From Candidatus Zambryskiibacteriota bacterium (GTDB taxonomy: Bacteria > Patescibacteriota > Minisyncoccia > Phycocordibacterales > DATDWN01), in assembly GCA_016202965.1 (NCBI GenBank), contig JACQNQ010000036.1, positions 1 through 24,710 of the forward strand: a stretch of 24,710 bases of DNA, written 5' to 3'. Below are positions 20,198-24,710 of this stretch, in pieces. Under the pieces are notes generated by a model that was not told where the DNA came from, ran no database searches, and saw nothing but the letters and a program-made list of their open reading frames with translations. Position 1 is the first letter of the stretch. Every line of letters starts with the position of its first letter. The position numbers and the translations under genes are program-made.

Positions 20198-20280
20198 GTG
20201 TGAAAGTGTGAAAGTACTCAGTGTGAAAGTGGATGTATTTGCATTTCACTTAGTACTGAGTACTTTCACACTTAGTACTA
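20198..20280. repeat. Inverted array of GTGTGAAA units between map and adk
   Basis: Three GTGTGAAA units, two of them adjacent, occupy the left side; the right side holds their complements. AGTGTGAAAGTACTCAGT (20205-20222) pairs exactly with 20255-20272 over 18 bp, with a spacer containing ATTTGCATTT. The layout matches the repeat at 24105-24181. Confidence 0.8.
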
Positions 20281-20868
20281 CCAATGTAATTTGGTGACTA
20301 TCTCCCTATGCACCTTCTCAATCGTCTGCTCGCCGTTTATATCCAGCACATCATATCTATCGTTGCTTTTAAAATACTCCACTGCAGGATAGCTGTCTCG
20401 GTCAAACCAGTCAAGTCGTTTTTTGATTTCTTCTCTGCTTTTATCGTCATCGCGTCCGCGGGCAAGTAACCTCGCTTCCGACCATTCCCGCGAGACGTTT
20501 ATATAAATAATTGTCGCTTTGCGATTGTAAAATTCAAGGGCCGTAGTAAAAACCATGGCTTCAGGAAGAGAACGGCAGATACCGTCAAAAAAAGCGTGCT
20601 CCGTGCCTTTGAAATCGGCAATTAAAACATGCGACCACATGTGTACGGCCAGGAAATCCGGCTGGCGGTCGCCTTTTTTATAAATCTCGTTGGCAAGTTT
20701 GTTTGAGTATTTTTCTCCTGTTACAAACTGACGAAAACTTGCGCCCGTTTCCAAATAAAAAATCTTGCTCTGCGGGTCTTTTTCCAGAATCAACTTTTTC
20801 AAAAGCTCCGCCTGCGTTCCCTTACCGCATCCCGACCGCCCAATAAAAATAAAAGTTTGTGGTTTCAT
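20278..20868 (-). CDS. adk: Adenylate kinase, short-LID form
   Basis: 196 residues. P-loop GRSGCGKGTQAE at residues 9-20, AMP-side motifs in LETGASFRQFV near 40 and FFDGICRSLPEA near 95, and LARGRDDDKSREEIKKRL near 135. The LID is short and lacks the zinc/cysteine insert of longer enzymes. It converts ATP and AMP to two ADP. It begins 5 bp after the hepT stop, so the toxin-antitoxin pair and adk appear to share one transcript; the classic neighbour secY is separated from it by four accessory genes. Confidence 0.88.
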   Translation of the reverse strand: MKPQTFIFIGRSGCGKGTQAELLKKLILEKDPQSKIFYLETGASFRQFVTGEKYSNKLANEIYKKGDRQPDFLAVHMWSHVLIADFKGTEHAFFDGICRSLPEAMVFTTALEFYNRKATIIYINVSREWSEARLLARGRDDDKSREEIKKRLDWFDRDSYPAVEYFKSNDRYDVLDINGEQTIEKVHREIVTKLHW

Positions 20869-20873
20869 TGATT

Positions 20874-21191
20874 TTATCTAGATAAAGCCTTTTTCATAAC
20901 AGGTATATCTTTTTTGACTGATGCCCAAATATCTTTAAGAGCAAGATCATCATAATCATGTATGGCCATATCTCTAAAACCAGCTATATTGCGCCATGGT
21001 AAATCGATATGTTTTTTAAAATCTACAGATATTTTCTTAGATAACTCTCCAATCAAAGCAAGCTGCATGATGACGCTACTTTGCATCATTTCATTTTTAA
21101 AGAATTCTTTTTGTGTAACTCCATCAGTAAAACGTTCTATCTTATTAATACAATCTATGATTCTATCACGAATAACCTTATCTGACTTCAT
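20874..21191 (-). CDS. hepT: HepT-like RNase toxin
   Basis: 105 residues, all-helical, of the HEPN/DUF86 family. The RNase motif Rx4HxY is intact: R-DMAI-H-D-Y in the stretch AGFRDMAIHDYDD. In the type VII system, HepT cleaves RNA (tRNA ends in one studied case) and MntA neutralises it by adding AMP to the Tyr of this motif. The 14-bp overlap with mntA supports co-translation. The intact motif suggests an active toxin. Confidence 0.9.
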   Translation of the reverse strand: MKSDKVIRDRIIDCINKIERFTDGVTQKEFFKNEMMQSSVIMQLALIGELSKKISVDFKKHIDLPWRNIAGFRDMAIHDYDDLALKDIWASVKKDIPVMKKALSR

Positions 21192-21471
21192 AAATTGGTT
21201 TTAAATCAGCTAGTATGTATGGTTTGATATGTCGGTTTATAGCTTCCTTACTTACTAAGTCAACTTTTTTTTCTAATATGTCTTCAAGTTCATATTTTAA
21301 TCCAAAAAATTTAAAAAGGCCGATTGGTCGTTTTATATAAACCAGAATATCCACATCGCTGTTTTTTTTAGCTTCGCCTCTTGCAACACTACCAAAAACA
21401 CCGGCGTAGGTTACGCCGTACTTCTCCAAAATCGGAGTGATTTTTTCCTTGATTTCTTCAATTTGATTCAT
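21178..21471 (-). CDS. mntA: MntA-like minimal nucleotidyltransferase antitoxin
   Basis: 97 residues. The signature GSVARGEAKKNSDVDILV matches GSx10DxD, the metal and nucleotide-binding motif of minimal nucleotidyltransferases; the third carboxylate is probably in the EKKVDLV strand. The MntA role is to AMPylate HepT. A TAGAAT box ends 6 nt before the ATG and no Shine-Dalgarno exists, so the message is probably leaderless and hepT translation depends on coupling to this gene. Confidence 0.9.
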   Translation of the reverse strand: MNQIEEIKEKITPILEKYGVTYAGVFGSVARGEAKKNSDVDILVYIKRPIGLFKFFGLKYELEDILEKKVDLVSKEAINRHIKPYILADLKPIYEVR

Positions 21472-21477
21472 GAAAAC

Positions 21478-21483
21478 ATTCTA
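21478..21483 (-). promoter_or_regulatory. Extended -10 promoter of mntA-hepT(-adk)
   Basis: Minus-strand TGG-TAGAAT, 6 nt from the ATG. It probably also drives adk and map, which have no obvious promoter of their own. Confidence 0.5.
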
Positions 21484-21506
21484 CCACATAAAACATGATT
21501 GCGCGA

Positions 21507-22040
21507 TTAACTTAATTTTTTAATAACTACACAATACTGCTTTTCTTCAGTTTCAATATCCTCCACTTCTATTAGCCCTTGGGATTTTAGATTTGATAAA
21601 AGAGTTTGTAACTCTAACCATTGAGGCGTATTAGACCAGAGAGTACCTATTCGTATTTCACCGAGGGGACACAAAATGTTTAGAAACTCAGAGATTGATT
21701 TTTTTAATTCTTCTGTATCCCAAGGTATTCCGTGAGCCAAAACAATATCAAAACTTTCTGGCTGAAAGGCGATATTTTCAGTACTCATTTGCGCTGAAAT
21801 GTTCTGATTAAAAATTTTATCAATACTTACAACTTTAGTATTTGGATATCTCCCATCAATATACTTAGCAAAGTTACGATTTTGACTTCCTACATCTAAA
21901 ATTTTCTTTCCTGCAAGTAATTCTTCATTCAACGATAAGCCCCTTTTATAGCGACTAAAAGCATCTTCCGGACTTTCTGGATCATAGCTCATCTCATCAG
22001 GATCTGTTGGAGGATAATAGTCTTCCAAGTTTTCACTCAT
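21507..22040 (-). CDS. SAM-dependent methyltransferase-like protein
   Basis: A longer reading from 22166 would start upstream of the promoters, so I chose the ATG at 22040 (MSENLEDYYPPTDPDE...), 177 residues. Motif I is KILDVGSQNRNFAKYI, in place of the usual DxGxGxG; VVSIDKI supplies the acidic residue and FDIVLAHGIPW the motif IV position; LCPLGEIRIG follows. The altered motif I may bind SAM weakly or differently. The acidic, proline-rich N-terminus is unusual. It lies between the mntA-hepT pair and an unknown gene in the secY-adk interval. A TACAAT box 7 nt before the ATG suggests a leaderless message. Confidence 0.75.
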   Translation of the reverse strand: MSENLEDYYPPTDPDEMSYDPESPEDAFSRYKRGLSLNEELLAGKKILDVGSQNRNFAKYIDGRYPNTKVVSIDKIFNQNISAQMSTENIAFQPESFDIVLAHGIPWDTEELKKSISEFLNILCPLGEIRIGTLWSNTPQWLELQTLLSNLKSQGLIEVEDIETEEKQYCVVIKKLS

Positions 22041-22047
22041 ACAGTTT

Positions 22048-22053
22048 ATTGTA
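22048..22053 (-). promoter_or_regulatory. -10 box, leaderless start of the methyltransferase gene
   Basis: Minus-strand TACAAT, 7 nt from the ATG at 22040. Confidence 0.4.
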
Positions 22054-22151
22054 ACAAAAAATTTATTTATTATAAACCAAGTACGAACGAAGGCACAGCT
22101 AGAACTTTCATAATTTGGATGAAATCCGACGTGAGATTTTTCATTATGGTC

Positions 22152-22180
22152 AGTATAGCACACCACACATGATTAACCAA
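22152..22180 (-). promoter_or_regulatory. Second, upstream promoter of the methyltransferase gene
   Basis: Minus-strand TTGGTT, 17-nt spacer ending in TGC, TATACT. It would give a leader of about 105 nt. Confidence 0.5.
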
Positions 22181-22226
22181 TTAATTTCTACTGCATTATA
22201 CAAAATGAGACTATCGCATTGTTTTG

Positions 22227-22252
22227 CACATATACGCTATAGCTCTCATGTA
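22227..22252. repeat. 26-bp dispersed palindrome, copy C (intergenic)
   Basis: Same orientation as copy A. The centre is GCTATAGC instead of GCCATGGC: both halves changed together and the palindrome is kept. Confidence 0.75.
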
Positions 22253-22268
22253 AAATGATTGAATGAAA

Positions 22269-22321
22269 AACAAAAACCTCGTCCAGACGACAGGCGAGGC
22301 CTTTGTCTGAAACGAGGTAAA
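22269..22321 (-). terminator. Terminator-like hairpin after the 127-aa gene
   Basis: Minus-strand CCTCGTTTCAGAC pairs with GTCTGGACGAGG (a few mismatches) around an inner AGGCCT/GGCGAGG segment, and is followed by TTTTTGTTTTT. Confidence 0.65.
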
Positions 22322-22383
22322 TCAGTAGCAGAATTCAGTGAACTTCAGAAATCAATTCGTTCGGGCGGTATGCTCCAAACATG

Positions 22384-22767
22384 TTATTTTGAATGCTCCG
22401 CTTTCAACTTTGCAAGCTCAGCCTCAAAAGTCTGTGTGTAGATACTGAGCTCAAGTTCTTTGGCATTGATTGCTTTCCTCACATCAGGATTAGCTAGGTC
22501 CTGCTCGACTACCATATCCAGAATCTGTTGGATTTTTGCTGCTTCGCCGTCATGACCACTGAATTTCATCTGCTGGATAATCACGTACAGATGCCCAGCG
22601 AGCTGAGCCTGAGTTTCAAAAACAATTATTTCCTTTCTTTTTCTCTCCGATTCATTATCGGTACTAAGCCAATTCTGCATACCGATAAGCAGGAGCAGAT
22701 TCCCGAGAAAGTGGCTGACAGCAGCCCAACCTTCTTTTTCATTCGTCAAAGTTTTTGATGTGCGCAT
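22384..22767 (-). CDS. Protein of unknown function, 127 aa
   Basis: I do not recognise it. One hydrophobic segment (SHFLGNLLLLIGMQNWL, residues 18-34) follows a short charged start, suggesting a membrane anchor or a buried helix; the rest is helical and charged, with a probable coiled coil at the C-terminus (AINAKELELSIYTQTFEAELAKLKAEH). The start is well supported by GGAGG 7 nt before the ATG. It is downstream of secY by 59 bp on the same strand, with a terminator-like hairpin at its end. Confidence 0.75.
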   Translation of the reverse strand: MRTSKTLTNEKEGWAAVSHFLGNLLLLIGMQNWLSTDNESERKRKEIIVFETQAQLAGHLYVIIQQMKFSGHDGEAAKIQQILDMVVEQDLANPDVRKAINAKELELSIYTQTFEAELAKLKAEHSK

Positions 22768-22826
22768 AGGTTAACCTCCAAAACGAAGAGTATCTTATAT
22801 CCTATGGCCAGTCAAGTGTTTCAAAT

Positions 22827-24098
22827 TTAATATTCGCGGATAGAAACTTGAGCGTCTATTTTTTTAATCAAATCGATTACTACCGAAACCACAATCAAAA
22901 GGGCCGTGCCGCCGAGAGAAATGGCCGTGATACCCGTGACACCGCGAATGATAAGCGGCAGAACGGCAATGAAACCGAGAAAAAGAGCGCCGACCAAAGT
23001 CAGGCGAGTCAAAATACGAGAGATATGTTCTGAGGTAGATTTGCCCGGACGAACGCCGGGAATAAAGGCGCCGTTCTTTTGCAAATTTGTGGCGATTTGG
23101 TCCGGGTCAAATGTTACGGCCGTGTAAAAATAAGTAAAAACAAAAACCAAGAAGAAATAGGCAATAGCGTAAAACCAGGCGTTTGCCAGAACGGAAAGAG
23201 CGGCGCTTGAAACGGAAGCCACTAAAGAATTAGCGGCGCTTGAAAGATATCGCAGAATTATTTGAGGAAAAGACAGTATGGCAATACCGAAAATAATGGG
23301 CATGACTCCGGATTGATTGAGACGGAGGGGCAAATAAGTGGACGTTCCGCCGTAGACCCGGTTGCCGCGGACTTGTTTGGCGTATGTCACCGGTATCGGA
23401 CGCTCCGCTTCGGTAATAACAACCACCCCAACAATAACCAAAGCCGAAACAATTACAAAAGCCAGATAAAGCGGAATTTGTGAAGGGTCAAAAGCGAAAA
23501 CAAGCTGACCGATGGACGTCGGCAGGACAGCTACAATACCGGCAAAAATAATGAGGGACACTCCGTTGCCAATGCCGTATTCGGAGACAAGCTCGCCAAG
23601 CCACATTAAGAGAACCGAGCCGGCAGTAATGACAACCAGGTTTGTCACTAAAGCAAAAGGCGACGAATTCAGAAATATATTCTGGCTCTGCAGGATTTTT
23701 ATAAAAGCAAACGATTGGACGATAGCTAAAGGCACGGTCAAAATTCTGCCGTATTGGGCAAATTTGCGCCTACCCATCTCGCCTTCTTCCTGATACATTT
23801 CTTTCAGTTTGGGAATAACCACCGTGGAAAGCTGTAAAATGATAGAACCGGTAATGTATGGTCCCACTCCGAGCATAACGATAGAGAGTTGAGCCAGTCC
23901 TCCGCCGGAAAAAATGTTTAAGAGGCCAAAAAATTCATTGCTTGCAAAAAATTGCGCCAAGCGGGCATGGTCAACGCCGGGAATAGGTATGGCGGCCAGG
24001 ACGCGAAATAAAATGAGAGCAAAAAGGGTGAAGAGTATTCTCTTTCGGAGAATTTTATCTTGGAAGACTAGCTGTAATTTATTGAAAAAGTTGTTCAT
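22827..24098 (-). CDS. secY: Protein translocase subunit SecY
   Basis: 423 residues with ten hydrophobic helices. Family hallmarks: the start of helix 1 RILFTLFALILFRVLAAIPIPGVD is shown by FRVLAAIPIPGVD, helix 2 plug region NIFSGGGLAQLSIVMLGVGPYITGSII, the cytosolic loop ERPIPVTYAKQVRG between helices 6 and 7, PLRLNQSGVMPIIFG, and the FIPGVRPGKSTSEHI loop near the C-terminus. It forms the membrane channel for Sec secretion. In the standard spc operon it is followed by adk; here four accessory genes come first. The 84-bp upstream gap to rplO is an inverted GTTAAAA repeat. Confidence 0.97.
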   Translation of the reverse strand: MNNFFNKLQLVFQDKILRKRILFTLFALILFRVLAAIPIPGVDHARLAQFFASNEFFGLLNIFSGGGLAQLSIVMLGVGPYITGSIILQLSTVVIPKLKEMYQEEGEMGRRKFAQYGRILTVPLAIVQSFAFIKILQSQNIFLNSSPFALVTNLVVITAGSVLLMWLGELVSEYGIGNGVSLIIFAGIVAVLPTSIGQLVFAFDPSQIPLYLAFVIVSALVIVGVVVITEAERPIPVTYAKQVRGNRVYGGTSTYLPLRLNQSGVMPIIFGIAILSFPQIILRYLSSAANSLVASVSSAALSVLANAWFYAIAYFFLVFVFTYFYTAVTFDPDQIATNLQKNGAFIPGVRPGKSTSEHISRILTRLTLVGALFLGFIAVLPLIIRGVTGITAISLGGTALLIVVSVVIDLIKKIDAQVSIREY

Positions 24099-24104
24099 AA
24101 ATAA

Positions 24105-24181
24105 AAGTTAAAAGTTAAAAGTAGAAAGTTAAAAGTAATATGCATTTGAATTCATTTTGACTTTTAACCTTTAACTTTTAA
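24105..24181. repeat. Inverted array of GTTAAAA units between rplO and secY
   Basis: Left: AAAGTTAAAAGTTAAAAGT and AAAGTTAAAAGT; spacer ATATGCATTTGAATTCATTTT; right: ACTTTTAACC, TTTAACTTTTAACT, complementary to the left. The layout is that of the repeat at 20198-20280. Confidence 0.8.
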
Positions 24182-24592
24182 CTAATAAATGGTACCATCA
24201 GCCTTTTCTACGGCAAGCCGGGCGCTTTTTGAAATCAGGCAATTCTCTATTGTCAACTTCTTGTCCAATGCCCCTCCTCCCAGTATTTTTACTTTACCAT
24301 AAACGGAAAGTGTTTTCGGAGAAACGATGTCTCCCGATTTAAACATAGTATTCAAATCTCCGAGATTAAAAACTGTCGGTTTTCTCTTTATACTGGTGTT
24401 TATATTTTTACCGCGACCGCGCAGTTTTGGAATACGCTTAATAAAATCGCGAATTTCCGGCCGCTTTTTATGTCCGGCTCTGGCATTTTGGCCTTTTGTT
24501 CCCCGCCCCGATGTTTTGCCGCGAGTTCCGCCGCGGCCGATTTGCCGAGTTTTCTTGTTTGAATGTATTCGTCTCAAGTTATGCATCTGCAT
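24182..24592 (-). CDS. rplO: 50S ribosomal protein L15
   Basis: 136 residues, a little short for the family (about 145). The glycine/arginine-rich N-terminus (GRGGTRGKTSGRGTKGQNARAG) is shown by RIGRGG-type IGRGGTRGKTSGRG; the IPKLRGRG motif and the C-terminal fold with LSVYGKVKILGGGALDKKLTIE follow. L15 binds 23S rRNA late in assembly and sits beside the tunnel region. ATGs at 24592 and 24586 are both possible; family members usually start near MHNLR. The conserved rplO-secY order holds, but upstream genes (rpsE, rpmD) are not within the window. Confidence 0.93.
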   Translation of the reverse strand: MQMHNLRRIHSNKKTRQIGRGGTRGKTSGRGTKGQNARAGHKKRPEIRDFIKRIPKLRGRGKNINTSIKRKPTVFNLGDLNTMFKSGDIVSPKTLSVYGKVKILGGGALDKKLTIENCLISKSARLAVEKADGTIY

Positions 24593-24710
24593 AGTGATTG
24601 TATTAATTAACCTAATTGTTCTAATTTCTAATTAACCTAAATAATGAACCATATCCAAATCCCAACCGATTCAAAGTGGTATTTGTTTGTACTTGGTTAT
24701 TGGTCATTGG
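24593..24710. other. Intergenic DNA at the window edge with short repeats
   Basis: TAATTAACCTAA occurs twice (around 24604 and 24631), and the last 50 bp contain TTGGTTATTGG and CATTGG words. No gene end, RNA or promoter was recognised upstream of rplO; the usual rpsE stop is not visible. Confidence 0.5.

Noticed and set aside
22041..22166. 42-residue N-terminal extension of the methyltransferase-like protein
   Set aside because: Its start precedes the promoter at 22152-22180 and the sequence is unlike the family; MSENLEDYY is a better start.
22259..22441. 60-aa plus-strand ORF
   Set aside because: It overlaps a terminator and the antisense of the 127-aa gene, with no ribosome binding site.
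1..24710. CRISPR array
   Set aside because: Repeats here are palindromic, dispersed or short tandem units; no regular repeat-spacer pattern of 24-40 bp units exists.
1..24710. Recoded UGA (glycine) as in Gracilibacteria
   Set aside because: infC, the 54-aa gene and others end at TGA in sensible places, and no core gene has an internal TGA.

Overview
This window looks like chromosomal DNA of a Patescibacteria (Candidate Phyla Radiation) bacterium, probably Parcubacteria-like. The evidence is an AT-rich sequence with standard stops (TGA ends real genes, so UGA is not read as glycine), compact genes of CPR type (a VirD4/TraD-like ATPase with a long disordered tail, small GIY-YIG, GxxExxY and MntA/HepT proteins), many small hypothetical proteins, and intergenic spaces filled with short degenerate repeats and hairpins. 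The taxonomic call is inference from gene content only.

Layout. 1-5.6 kb: the 3' end of a kinase-like gene (+), then minus-strand genes for an inositol-phosphatase-family enzyme, an unknown protein, a GT4 glycosyltransferase and the VirD4-like ATPase. 5.7-7.5 kb: a four-helix membrane protein and the trans-translation module (smpB, a GIY-YIG gene, tmRNA), all minus. 7.6-11.0 kb (+): a small orphan gene, a long hairpin, ftsH, a 54-residue membrane protein, tRNA-Ile(UAU) bracketed by broken partial copies of itself, and a zinc-ribbon protein. 11.05-13.7 kb (-): recG carrying an in-frame GxxExxY nuclease domain. 13.8-16.6 kb (+): a protein with an RNA polymerase alpha-CTD, a malic-enzyme remnant (-), infC-rpmI-rplT, and a methyltransferase. 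16.6-18.5 kb (-): a beta-CASP RNase-like protein and a membrane protein, followed by two structured intergenic elements. 18.8-24.6 kb (-): ndk, map, adk, hepT, mntA, a methyltransferase, an unknown gene, secY and rplO. This last block is the end of the spc ribosomal operon (rplO-secY-adk-map) with four accessory genes inserted between secY and adk.

How the parts work together: smpB and ssrA rescue stalled ribosomes and FtsH is a candidate protease for tagged proteins; infC/rpmI/rplT, rplO, secY and map serve translation, secretion and nascent-protein maturation; RecG and the beta-CASP protein handle DNA and RNA; MntA/HepT is a type VII toxin-antitoxin pair.

The most unusual material is repetitive. 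(i) recG holds an in-frame nuclease domain whose edges are inverted arrays of a degenerate CGCGGACAG word, and the same word array interrupts the beta-CASP gene. (ii) Two approx. 126-130 bp hairpins share a skeleton while their stems differ but stay paired. (iii) A 26-bp palindrome occurs three times with a paired compensatory change. (iv) A tRNA gene lies between truncated copies of its own 5' and 3' ends, one with a double hairpin in the D loop. (v) A perfect 44-bp palindrome lies beside the malic-enzyme remnant. (vi) At least seven operon-leading genes have a -10 box 6-11 nt before the ATG and no Shine-Dalgarno, suggesting leaderless mRNAs. All calls are from reading the sequence; no database search was run.
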